NCBI RefSeq assembly: GCF_009184895.1
Contig: NZ_WESE01000005.1
Location: forward strand, 218,519 to 282,518
DNA length: 64,000 nucleotides
Origin: Nostocoides sp. F2B08
Lineage (GTDB): Bacteria > Actinomycetota > Actinomycetes > Actinomycetales > Dermatophilaceae
Direction of reading: 5' to 3'
Below, in pieces: positions 42,880-53,155 of the stretch (the first letter of the stretch is position 1; the number at the start of each line of letters is the position of its first letter). Position numbers and translations under genes: made by a program. Under the pieces are notes generated by a model, which worked only from the letters and a program-made list of their open reading frames with translations, searched no databases and was not told the origin of the DNA.

Positions 42880-44393
42880 CCACCGACCAGCCCACTGTCG
42901 TCGAGCTCAGGCGCGGCGCGTACCACGACTCGGTGAGCCTCATGCAGGTCTCGCGGGCCGTCGCCGGCACCGAGGGCATCACCTCGGCCCAGGTCGCGAT
43001 GGCGACCGAGCTGAACGTCGAGGTCCTGACCGGGATGGGCTTCGCCGTGCCCGACGGCGCCGCGGCCAACGACCTCGTCGTCGCCCTGCGGGGCGACTCC
43101 GACGAGGCGATCCAGGCGGGTCTGGCCGCCGTCGAGGTCGAGCTCGCCGCGCTCCGGGCCGGCTCACGCGGGGGCGGCGGCATGGGCGAGGCGCCCCCGC
43201 CGCGCACCGTCGGCTCGGCGGCGCGCGCCGCGGACGCGACCCTCGCCCTGATCTCCGTGCCGGGGCAGCATGCGGTGACCGAGACCTACGACGCGATCGC
43301 GGCGGGCCTGTCGGTCATGCTCTTCTCGGACAACGTCTCGGTGGAGGACGAGATCCGGCTCAAGGACGCCGCCCGCGGGGCCGACGTCATCGTGATGGGC
43401 CCGGACTGCGGCACGGCGCTGGTGCGGGGTGTGGCGCTCGGATTCGCCAATGTCGTCCGGGAAGGCTCGGTCGGTCTCGTCGCCGCGTCCGGCACCGGCG
43501 CCCAGCAGGTCATGTGCCTGCTCGACGCGGCCGGAGTCGGGGTCAGCCACTGCATCGGCGTCGGCGGCCGCGACCTGAAGTCCGCTGTCGGCGGCCGCTC
43601 GACGCGCCAGGCGCTCGCGGCCCTCGCCGACGACCCGCAGACCACGTCGGTGATCGTCGTCTCGAAGCCGCCGGACGACACCGTGCTCGCCGAGATCCGT
43701 TCGTACGCCGACGACCTCGGGCTGGACGTGCACTGGGCGATCCTCGGCGAGGGTCGACCCGACCTCACGGCCGCTGTCGAGTCGGCGCTCGGTTCGCTTG
43801 GCGCGTCCGTGCCGACCTGGCCCGTGCACGTCGCGGAGCCCGATCCGGAGGGTCTGACCCGAGGGGCCGGCCTGCGCGGGCTGTTCTGCGGGGGAACCCT
43901 CGCCGACGAGGCGATGATCGTCGCGGCCGAGCTGCTCAGCGAGCCGATCCGCTCCAACATCGCGCACGACGCCGCGCTCCACGTCGGCGGGCACGAGCGG
44001 GTGGCCGGGCATCTCGTCGTCGACTTCGGTGACGACGAGATGACCCAGGGCCGCGCCCACCCGATGATCGACCCGAGCCTGCGGATGGAGCGGATCGCCG
44101 CCGAGGCTGCCGACGCGTCCTGCGGGGTGCTCCTGCTCGACCTCGTCCTCGGCCATGGTGCCCACCCGGTCCCGGCCCTCGAGCTCGCCGACGCGATCCG
44201 CGACGCGCGGGTCACGGCGCACGAGTCGGGACGAGCGCTCCCCGTCGTCGTCTCCCTCACGGGGACCGACGACGACCCGCAGGGGTATGCGCGCACCGCC
44301 GAGGTCCTCGCCGGCGCCGGTGCGTCGATCTTCCTGTCCAACGCCGCGGCCGCGCGGCACGCCGTCGCCCAGCTCGAAGGGAACGCATCATGA
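42876..44393 (+). CDS. FdrA/AllF-like acyl-CoA-synthetase-fold transcarbamylase subunit
   Basis: A 505-residue FdrA-family protein related to succinyl-CoA synthetase alpha. RRGAYHDSVSLMQVSRAV at the N-terminus, GPDCGTAL near residue 173, ASGTGAQQVMCLLDAAGVGVSHCIGVGGRDL near 205 and a second Rossmann-like half (GLFCGGTLADEAM) are family features. It lacks a separate ATP-grasp domain. The GTG at 42876 overlaps the DUF2877 stop, and its own stop overlaps the next start (ATGA). It is predicted to be part of a three-subunit enzyme making carbamoyl phosphate from a ureido acid. Confidence 0.9.
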   Translation: MTTDQPTVVELRRGAYHDSVSLMQVSRAVAGTEGITSAQVAMATELNVEVLTGMGFAVPDGAAANDLVVALRGDSDEAIQAGLAAVEVELAALRAGSRGGGGMGEAPPPRTVGSAARAADATLALISVPGQHAVTETYDAIAAGLSVMLFSDNVSVEDEIRLKDAARGADVIVMGPDCGTALVRGVALGFANVVREGSVGLVAASGTGAQQVMCLLDAAGVGVSHCIGVGGRDLKSAVGGRSTRQALAALADDPQTTSVIVVSKPPDDTVLAEIRSYADDLGLDVHWAILGEGRPDLTAAVESALGSLGASVPTWPVHVAEPDPEGLTRGAGLRGLFCGGTLADEAMIVAAELLSEPIRSNIAHDAALHVGGHERVAGHLVVDFGDDEMTQGRAHPMIDPSLRMERIAAEAADASCGVLLLDLVLGHGAHPVPALELADAIRDARVTAHESGRALPVVVSLTGTDDDPQGYARTAEVLAGAGASIFLSNAAAARHAVAQLEGNAS

Positions 44394-45793
44394 CCAGCCC
44401 GCTGCGAGGACTCCTCGGCACCGACCCCGTCGTCGCCACCGCGGGCGTCGGCCTGTTCGCCGACGCCCTGCGCGACCAGGCCGTCGCCGTGAGCGAGGCC
44501 GACTGGCAGCCGCCGATGGAGGGCACCGAGACCGATCTGGCGCGCGTCATGGGCGACCCTCGGCGCGTCGAGGCGAACGCGACGGCGGTCGCCCGGATGA
44601 CGGCCTCGACCGCCACGCTCGTCGACGTCGTGCCGGCCGGTGAGGCGCTCGGCCTCGAGAAGGGGAGCTTCCTGCACGCCGGACCACCGCTGACCTGGGA
44701 CCGCGCGTCCGGTCCCATGCAAGGTGCCCTCATCGGTGCCGTGCTCTTCGAGGGACTGGCCGACACGGCCGAGGAGGCCGAGCGTCAACTCGCCTCTGGC
44801 GTCTACGAGTTCGAGCCGTGCCACCACCGCGACGCGGTCGGGCCGATGGCTGGCGTGGTCAGCCCGTCGATGTGGATGTACGAGCTGCGTGACGAGGTCC
44901 ACGACAACACCTCGTGGTGCTCCCTCAACGAGGGGCTCGGCAAGGTGCTGCGCTACGGCGCCTACAACGAGGAGGTCATCACCCGGCTGCACTGGATGAC
45001 CGACGTCCTCGGCCCACTGCTGCGTCAGGCGGTCCGTTCGGTCGGGTCGATCGACATCACCGCGATCATCGCGCAGATGCTGCAGATGGGCGACGAGGGC
45101 CACAACCGCAACCGCGCCGGCTCGCTCATGTTGCTGCGCGAGCTGCTCCCGGGTCTGGTCACCGCCGAGGGCTCGTCCTCCGACATCGCCGAGGCGGTGC
45201 GCTTCTCCGGCGCGAACGAGCACTTCTTCCTCAACCTCGGCATGCCCGCCGCGAAGCTGGCCACGCTCGCGGCCCACGGCATACCCGGCTCGACGATCGT
45301 GACCACGATGGCCCGCAACGGCACCGACTTCGGGATCCGCGTCTCCGGCACCGGCGATGAGTGGTTCACGGGTCCGGCCCTGACGCCCGAGGGGCTCTTC
45401 CTCGGCGACTTCGGGCCGGAGGACGCCAACCCCGACATCGGCGACTCGGCGATCACCGAGACCGGTGGGATCGGCGGTTTCGCGATGGCCGCGGCGCCGG
45501 CGATCGTCAAGTTCGTCGGCGGAGACGTGCCGTTCGCGCTCGAGGCGACGCAGCGGATGTACGAGATCACCGAGGCCGAGCACCCGGTGTACCAGGTGCC
45601 GATCCTCGAGTTCCGTGGCACGCCGACCGGCATCGACGTCACCAAGGTGGCGCGCACCGGCATCCTCCCGCAGATCAACACCGGCATGGCCGGCGCGGTC
45701 GCGGGAACGGGGCAGGTCGGCGCCGGGCTCGTCACCCCGCCGGCGGAGTGCTTCCCCGCCGCGCTCGCCTCCCTGGCCCGCGCGGTCGACTGA
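44390..45793 (+). CDS. DUF1116 protein, AllG (YlbE)-like
   Basis: A 467-residue DUF1116 protein. HHRDAVGPMAGVVSPSMWMYE near residue 144, NEGLGKVLRYGAYNEEVI and MARNGTDFGIRVSGTGDEWFTGPA are typical. It is the third subunit of the AllFGH-type unit and presumably holds much of the active site. The three genes overlap start to stop, so equal synthesis is expected. The substrate may be oxalurate as in E. coli or the one-carbon-longer ureidomalonate, given the barbiturase and carbamate kinase genes in this window. Confidence 0.92.
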   Translation: MTSPLRGLLGTDPVVATAGVGLFADALRDQAVAVSEADWQPPMEGTETDLARVMGDPRRVEANATAVARMTASTATLVDVVPAGEALGLEKGSFLHAGPPLTWDRASGPMQGALIGAVLFEGLADTAEEAERQLASGVYEFEPCHHRDAVGPMAGVVSPSMWMYELRDEVHDNTSWCSLNEGLGKVLRYGAYNEEVITRLHWMTDVLGPLLRQAVRSVGSIDITAIIAQMLQMGDEGHNRNRAGSLMLLRELLPGLVTAEGSSSDIAEAVRFSGANEHFFLNLGMPAAKLATLAAHGIPGSTIVTTMARNGTDFGIRVSGTGDEWFTGPALTPEGLFLGDFGPEDANPDIGDSAITETGGIGGFAMAAAPAIVKFVGGDVPFALEATQRMYEITEAEHPVYQVPILEFRGTPTGIDVTKVARTGILPQINTGMAGAVAGTGQVGAGLVTPPAECFPAALASLARAVD

Positions 45794-45811
45794 TCGGGGC
45801 GGTGGAGCGGG

Positions 45812-45894
45812 TTTTCTTCCTGGGGAAGGAAACCCCGGGGTGGGGACACATCGCAGGTCTCCCACAGATGGCCCTTCCTTCCTGAGGAAGAAAA
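45812..45894. repeat. 83-bp element with inverted ends, copy 2
   Basis: The ends TTTTCTTCCTGGGGAAGGAA and TTCCTTCCTGAGGAAGAAAA are inverted repeats; the inside contains CCCCGGGGTGGGGACACA. Length is exactly that of the copy at 22243-22325. It lies between convergent genes (allG-like and MocA-like), where it could also end transcription. Confidence 0.75.
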
Positions 45895-45914
45895 GGCCAT
45901 CGACCCGCCCACCC

Positions 45915-46532
45915 TCAGGTCGGCGGTGAGTCCACGTCGTGGCCGGTCGCGAGGTCGGAGCACTCAACGAGCGTGAGGCCCTGCTCGCGCAGGTAGTCAC
46001 GGGCGCCCTTGTCCTCGCTCGTCGTCGCGAGCACAGCCTCGACGTGGTCCAGCCCGATGAGGACGGGGTGGCCCGGGCTGCCGTCGTAGGTCGCCCGGCC
46101 CAGCGCCGACGGGTCGGTGCCGACCTGCCGGATGACGCGCTCGACGACGCGGGAGTCGACGTCGGGCAGGTCGACGAGCGTGACGACGACGGCGCCCACG
46201 TCCCGAGGAGTCCGCCGCACGTGGTCGACCGCGGCGAGCAGGCCGGTGCGCAGCGAAGCACTCATGCCCGCTGCCCAGTCCTCGGCGGTGACGACCGTGA
46301 CCACCATGCCGTCCAGCAGCCGCTCGGCCTCGCCGGCGCGGGCGCCGAGGACGACGATCACATGGTCGCATCCGCCGTCCCGGAGCGCGTCCACCGCGCG
46401 GTGCAGCCATGGCCGGCCCGCCTCGTCGTGCACGAGGGCCTTGGGACGGCCCATCCGGGTGCCCGCCCCGGCGGCGAGGAGCAGGCCGATGGCGGTCGGG
46501 TCGGTCACGAGCAGATCGTATGCGGGGCGCAC
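45915..46532 (-). CDS. MocA/MobA-like molybdenum cofactor nucleotidyltransferase
   Basis: A 205-residue NTP transferase with the signature LLLAAGAGTRMGRPKALV near residue 17, VVVTLVDLPDVD with the metal-binding Asp near 130, and SPGHPVLIG. MocA adds CMP to molybdopterin to give the cytosine dinucleotide cofactor used by xanthine-dehydrogenase-family enzymes. Its place next to the ureide cluster suggests it serves the Mo-hydroxylase at 34.6-38.5 kb. The start is the GTG at 46532 after GAGAGGGAG; a second GTG at 46508 is possible. Confidence 0.85.
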   Translation of the reverse strand: MRPAYDLLVTDPTAIGLLLAAGAGTRMGRPKALVHDEAGRPWLHRAVDALRDGGCDHVIVVLGARAGEAERLLDGMVVTVVTAEDWAAGMSASLRTGLLAAVDHVRRTPRDVGAVVVTLVDLPDVDSRVVERVIRQVGTDPSALGRATYDGSPGHPVLIGLDHVEAVLATTSEDKGARDYLREQGLTLVECSDLATGHDVDSPPT

Positions 46533-46628
46533 CTCCCGCTCCCTCTCACGTGCCCGGACCGCCGGCGGGTCGGCTCAACCGGACCGAGCCCTCGAGCGGT
46601 GTCGGTGGCATGCGGTTGACTGGTGGTC

Positions 46629-48185
46629 ATGCTCCTGCGTGTGGTCGTCGACGCCTCGACGCGGGTCGGCGCCACGTCGTCCCGCCTGGCCAAACGTGCC
46701 GTCATCGCCGAGGCCATCCGCTCGGCCCACAGCCCGGAGGACGCCGAGCTCGCGGCGCTCTACCTCTCCGGCACCCTGCGCCAGCGCCGCACCGGGATCG
46801 GGTACCGCTCGCTGCAGTCGCTGCCGATCGCAGCGGCCGAGTCGAGCCTGACCATCGCCGACGTCGACCACGCCCTCGAGACGATGAGCACCCTCGCCGG
46901 GCCGGGCTCGGCCACGAGACGTCGCGAGCACCTCGAGTCGCTGTTCGGCCGGGCCACCGAGGACGAGCAGCGCTTCCTGCGCGGCCTCATCACCGGCGAG
47001 GTCCGTCAGGGCGCCCTCGACGGCGTGCTCCTCGACGCACTCGCCGAGGCGTTCGAGGTCCCCGCGGCCCGGGTCCGGCGGGCCGCCATGCTCGGGGCCT
47101 CGAGCGCCGCGGTGGCCCACGCGCTGACCGGTGAGGGCGAGGCGGGCTTGGACCGATTCAGCCTCACTCCGGGCTCTCCCGTGCGGCCGATGCTCGCCTC
47201 CTCGGCGGCCGACCTCCCGGCCGCGTGGGAGGGCCGCAGCGGTCCGGCCGCCGTCGACGGCAAGCTCGACGGCATCCGCATCCAGGCCCACCTCGTCACC
47301 GACGACGACGGCGAGCGGCGGGTCACGGTCTACACGAGGTCCCTCGACGACATCACGGCGCGACTGCCCGAGGTCGTCGAGGTCGTCCTCGGCCTTCCGG
47401 CGAGCGCGCTGATCCTCGACGGCGAGGCCCTGGTCATGCAGGACGGTCGGCCCGTGCCCTTCCAGGACAGCGCCTCACGCACCGCGTCCTCCGCCGATGT
47501 CGAGACGCTCCGGGCCCGCTGGCCGCTCACCGTCATGTTCTTCGACGTCCTCCACCGCGACGGCGAGGACCTCATCGACCTGCCCACCGCCGACCGGTTC
47601 GCCGCTCTCGAGGAGGTGGCCGGCGCATACCTCGTCCCACGCACGGTGACCGACGACCTGGCCGAGGCCGAGGACTTCGCCGCGCGGATGCTCGCCGCCG
47701 GCCACGAAGGAGTGGTCGTCAAGGACCTCGACATCCCCTATGCCGCCGGCCGGCGTGGTGCGGGCTGGGTGAAGGTCAAGCCGCGGCACACCCTCGACCT
47801 CGTCGTCCTCGCCGTGGAGTGGGGCAGCGGGCGGCGCACCGGTCTGCTGTCGAACATCCACCTCGGGGCGCGGGACCCACGCACCGGTGAGTTCGTCATG
47901 CTCGGCAAGACGTTCAAGGGGATGACCGACGAGATGCTCGCGTGGCAGACGACGCGGTTCCTCGAGCTCGAGCGGTCCCGCAGCCGCTACGCAGTGCACG
48001 TCCGACCCGAGCAGGTCGTCGAGATCGCCTTCGACGGGCTACAGCGCTCGGTCCGCTATCCCGGCGGGGTCGCCCTGCGCTTCGCCAGGGTGCTGCGCTA
48101 CCGCGACGACAAGACCGCCGACGAGGCCGACACGATCGACACCGTCCACGAGCTCGCGCGGCGGATGGGCGTGCTCGAGAGCTGA
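46629..48185 (+). CDS. lig: ATP-dependent DNA ligase
   Basis: A 518-residue ATP-dependent ligase of the mycobacterial LigB type. The N-terminal helical domain (residues 1-185) includes [10 protein letters not shown] and RQGALDGVL. The adenylation motif KLDGIR holds Lys212, the nucleotide site continues with [16 protein letters not shown] and [20 protein letters not shown]. An OB-fold ends the protein. It probably works in repair beside the essential NAD ligase. The ATG at 46629 lacks a ribosome site, as expected for a leaderless message. In-frame GTG codons at 46623 and 46626 are alternatives. Confidence 0.93.
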   Translation: MLLRVVVDASTRVGATSSRLAKRAVIAEAIRSAHSPEDAELAALYLSGTLRQRRTGIGYRSLQSLPIAAAESSLTIADVDHALETMSTLAGPGSATRRREHLESLFGRATEDEQRFLRGLITGEVRQGALDGVLLDALAEAFEVPAARVRRAAMLGASSAAVAHALTGEGEAGLDRFSLTPGSPVRPMLASSAADLPAAWEGRSGPAAVDGKLDGIRIQAHLVTDDDGERRVTVYTRSLDDITARLPEVVEVVLGLPASALILDGEALVMQDGRPVPFQDSASRTASSADVETLRARWPLTVMFFDVLHRDGEDLIDLPTADRFAALEEVAGAYLVPRTVTDDLAEAEDFAARMLAAGHEGVVVKDLDIPYAAGRRGAGWVKVKPRHTLDLVVLAVEWGSGRRTGLLSNIHLGARDPRTGEFVMLGKTFKGMTDEMLAWQTTRFLELERSRSRYAVHVRPEQVVEIAFDGLQRSVRYPGGVALRFARVLRYRDDKTADEADTIDTVHELARRMGVLES

Positions 48186-48275
48186 GCTCTCCGACGCGGC
48201 CGTCGGACGGCTCTCGCCGACGCGACGCACCGCCGACACCGCGCGGGCGCGTCCGACCGCTTGCACCCGCCCGAC

Positions 48276-48281
48276 TAGGGT
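48276..48281 (+). promoter_or_regulatory. Leaderless-type -10 element (TAGGGT) of folD
   Basis: TAGGGT is followed by seven bases and the GTG of folD. The spacing places the transcript start at the start codon and decides the GTG at 48289 over the one at 48280. Confidence 0.55.
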
Positions 48282-48288
48282 GAAGCCC

Positions 48289-49140
48289 GTGACCGCAACG
48301 ATCCTCGACGGCAAGGCCATCCTCGCCACGATCAAGGCCGAGCTGACCGACCGCGTCGCCGATCTGGCCGAGCAGGGTGTCACCCCCGGGCTGGGCACGG
48401 TGCTCGTCGGCGACGACCCGGCGAGCCACTGGTACGTCTCGGCCAAACACCGCGACTGCGCCGAGATCGGCATCACGAGCCTGCGCCGCGACCTTCCCGC
48501 GACCGCGACGCTCGACGACGTCCTGGCCACCGTCGCCGAGCTCAACGCCGACCCCGCGTGCAGCGGATTCCTCGTTCAGCAGCCGACCGGCCTGGACGAG
48601 AACCGCATCCTCTCCGCCGTCGACCCCGACAAGGACATCGACGGTCTGCACCCGACGAACCTCGGGTGGCTCGTCCTCGGCGAACCGGCGCCGCTGCCGT
48701 GCACGCCGATGGGATGCATCGAGCTGCTGAGGCGCTACGACGTGCCGATCGCCGGTGCCAAGGTCGCCGTTGTCGGACGCGGCCTCACGGTGGGGCGGCC
48801 GCTCGGCCTGATCCTCACCCGTCGATCCGAGAACGCGACGGTGACCCTCTGCCACACCGGGACCCGCGACCTCGCGGCCGAGGTCCGTGGTGCCGACATC
48901 GTCATCGCCGCAGCCGGGGTGCCGGGCATCATCACGGCCGACATGGTCAAGCCGGGCGCAGCGGTCCTCGACGTCGGTGTCTCACGGGTGGACGGCCGGA
49001 TCGCCGGCGACGTGGCCCCCGACGTCGCCGACGTGGCCGGCTGGATCAGTCCCAACCCCGGCGGCGTCGGCCCGATGACGCGGGCGATGCTGCTGCGCAA
49101 CGTCGTCGACGCGGCCGAGCGGCACGCGGGTCTCGCGTAG
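48289..49140 (+). CDS. folD: Methylenetetrahydrofolate dehydrogenase/cyclohydrolase (FolD)
   Basis: A 283-residue bifunctional enzyme interconverting 5,10-methylene-, methenyl- and 10-formyl-tetrahydrofolate. The catalytic Lys is in [14 protein letters not shown] near residue 53 (Y-x3-K). QQPTGLDE, the signature DGLHPTNLG and [11 protein letters not shown] (NADP site) follow. It ends with [14 protein letters not shown]. The 10-formyl product feeds PurN and PurH encoded at the left end. A DUF3017 gene follows, as in many actinobacteria. Confidence 0.97.
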   Translation: MTATILDGKAILATIKAELTDRVADLAEQGVTPGLGTVLVGDDPASHWYVSAKHRDCAEIGITSLRRDLPATATLDDVLATVAELNADPACSGFLVQQPTGLDENRILSAVDPDKDIDGLHPTNLGWLVLGEPAPLPCTPMGCIELLRRYDVPIAGAKVAVVGRGLTVGRPLGLILTRRSENATVTLCHTGTRDLAAEVRGADIVIAAAGVPGIITADMVKPGAAVLDVGVSRVDGRIAGDVAPDVADVAGWISPNPGGVGPMTRAMLLRNVVDAAERHAGLA

Positions 49141-49162
49141 GCGACCACCGCATACCTCCGCC

Positions 49163-49564
49163 ATGAGCGAACCGGAGCCCGAGGCGCACCTCCGCGACGA
49201 CGAGGTGCGCGAGATCAGGCGGTATGCGCCGCCCGGCACCGAGGGTCCCGTCCCTGATCCCGGCTCGGCAGTGGCGACGGCCGAGCCGCGGCCGCCGATC
49301 GTCAGCAACCTGGGGCTGTGGTGGCTGCTGGCCATCGGGCTCGTCGTCGCCCTGCTGTTCGTCGCGACCGACCACATGTGGCGCGCGGGCGCGAGCTTCG
49401 CCTGCTCGATGTGGCTGGCGGCCGCGATCCGGGCGTTCTACCCCGACGAGCGGGCGGGCGGGCTCGTCGTCCGGCAGCGCTGGCTGGACGTGGCCATGCT
49501 CGTCATCGGCGGCATCCTCGTCGCCGTGTCGGCGTTCACGCTGGACCTGCGCGACCTGCGCTGA
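49163..49564 (+). CDS. DUF3017 membrane protein
   Basis: A 133-residue protein. An acidic, Pro-rich cytosolic tail of about 48 residues is followed by three hydrophobic segments (LWWLLAIGLVVALLFVA, ASFACSMWLAAAIRAF, VAMLVIGGILVAVSAF). The conserved FYPDERAGGLVVR between the last two fits DUF3017, found after folD in actinobacteria. Function is unknown. Confidence 0.85.
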   Translation: MSEPEPEAHLRDDEVREIRRYAPPGTEGPVPDPGSAVATAEPRPPIVSNLGLWWLLAIGLVVALLFVATDHMWRAGASFACSMWLAAAIRAFYPDERAGGLVVRQRWLDVAMLVIGGILVAVSAFTLDLRDLR

Positions 49565-49595
49565 GCCCGGAGTCCGCGGGTGGTCCATTGCCGCG

Positions 49596-49657
49596 TTTGG
49601 TCCGTTGCACTGCGTTCGGCGCGCTACAGCACACCGAACTCAGGACAACGGACCAAA
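49596..49657. terminator. Bidirectional hairpin between DUF3017 and icd
   Basis: Perfect 12-base arms TTTGGTCCGTTG (49596-49607) and CAACGGACCAAA (49646-49657) enclose an inner pair GTTCGG/CCGAAC. It lies in the convergent gap and can serve both genes. No U-tract. Confidence 0.6.
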
Positions 49658-49683
49658 CACGCGACCGGGCGGCGCGGGAATGC

Positions 49684-52005
<2,322 letters not shown>

Positions 52006-52995
52006 TCAGATCAGGCCGAGGCCCTTGACGGCCTCGCGCTCCTCCGCGAGCTCGGCGACGGAGGCGTCGATGCGCTGCCGGGAGAAGTCGTTGATGTCGA
52101 GGTCCTGCACGATGGACCACTCGCCGCCCGAGGTGGTGACGGGGAAGGACGAGATGAGCCCCTCGGGAACGCCGTAGGAGCCGTCTGAGCACACCGCCAT
52201 CGAGACCCAGTCGCCGTCGGCCGATCCGAGCGCCCAGTCGCGGGCGTGGTCGACGGTGGCGCTCGCAGCGCTGGCGGCACTCGACGCGCCTCGCGCCTCG
52301 ATGATCGCGGCCCCGCGCTTGGCGACGGTGGGGATGAACGTCTCGGCGAGCCAGGCCTCGTCGTCGACGACCTCGGCGGCGTTCCTGCCGGAGACCTCGG
52401 CGTGGAAGATGTCGGGGTACTGGGTCGCGGAGTGGTTGCCCCAGATCGTCATCTTGCGGATGTCGGTGACGGGAACGCCGGTCTTGGCGGCGAGCTGGCT
52501 GATCGCGCGGTTGTGGTCGAGGCGGGTGAGGGCCGCGAAGCGCTCGCGCGGGATGTCGGGCGCGTTGCTCATCGCGATGAGGGCGTTGGTGTTCGCTGGG
52601 TTGCCGGTGACCGTGACCCGCACGTCGTCGGCGGCGACGGAGTTCAGCGCCTTGCCCTGGGGGGCGAAGATGCCGCCGTTGGCCTCGAGCAGGTCGCCGC
52701 GCTCCATGCCGGGTCCGCGCGGGCGGGCGCCGACGAGGAGCGCGTGGTTGACGCCGTCGAAGATGATGTTCGGGTCGTCGCCGATCTCGACCTTCGCCAG
52801 GGTCGGGAACGCGCAGTCGTCGAGCTCCATGACGACGCCCTCGAGAGCCTTCAGGGCCGGCGTGATCTCGAGCAGCCGCAGCTCGACGGGGGCGTCCGGC
52901 CCGAAGAGCGAGCCGCTCGCGATGCGGAACAGCAGGCTGTAGCCGATCTGGCCCGCTGCTCCGGTGACGGCGACCTTGACGGGGGTGGTGCTCAT
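52006..52995 (-). CDS. mdh: Malate dehydrogenase
   Basis: A 329-residue NAD-dependent malate dehydrogenase. The nucleotide motif [19 protein letters not shown] is at residue 9. The substrate-binding loop is [18 protein letters not shown], the catalytic region [14 protein letters not shown], and the catalytic His in [12 protein letters not shown] near residue 190. The ATG follows GAGGGAACCGCC. It reads towards icd. No regulatory site is obvious. Confidence 0.97.
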   Translation of the reverse strand: MSTTPVKVAVTGAAGQIGYSLLFRIASGSLFGPDAPVELRLLEITPALKALEGVVMELDDCAFPTLAKVEIGDDPNIIFDGVNHALLVGARPRGPGMERGDLLEANGGIFAPQGKALNSVAADDVRVTVTGNPANTNALIAMSNAPDIPRERFAALTRLDHNRAISQLAAKTGVPVTDIRKMTIWGNHSATQYPDIFHAEVSGRNAAEVVDDEAWLAETFIPTVAKRGAAIIEARGASSAASAASATVDHARDWALGSADGDWVSMAVCSDGSYGVPEGLISSFPVTTSGGEWSIVQDLDINDFSRQRIDASVAELAEEREAVKGLGLI

Positions 52996-53155
52996 GGCGG
53001 TTCCCTCACTCCTTCGTGGGTGGGCGCAGGCGACAGCGTGCCGCCTTCACGCGGATACGTCCCTGACGCTAGCAGCGGCAGGCGTGCTCGACCCACTCAG
53101 GTCCGCGCCGTCCGGCGCAGCCTCGGACCGCCCACCGGAGTGGCTCACTCGACCG

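Noticed and set aside
43286..46261. A 991-residue open frame on the minus strand
   Set aside because: It lies opposite the FdrA and DUF1116 genes, which have clear motifs and overlapping stops and starts. It is a shadow frame.
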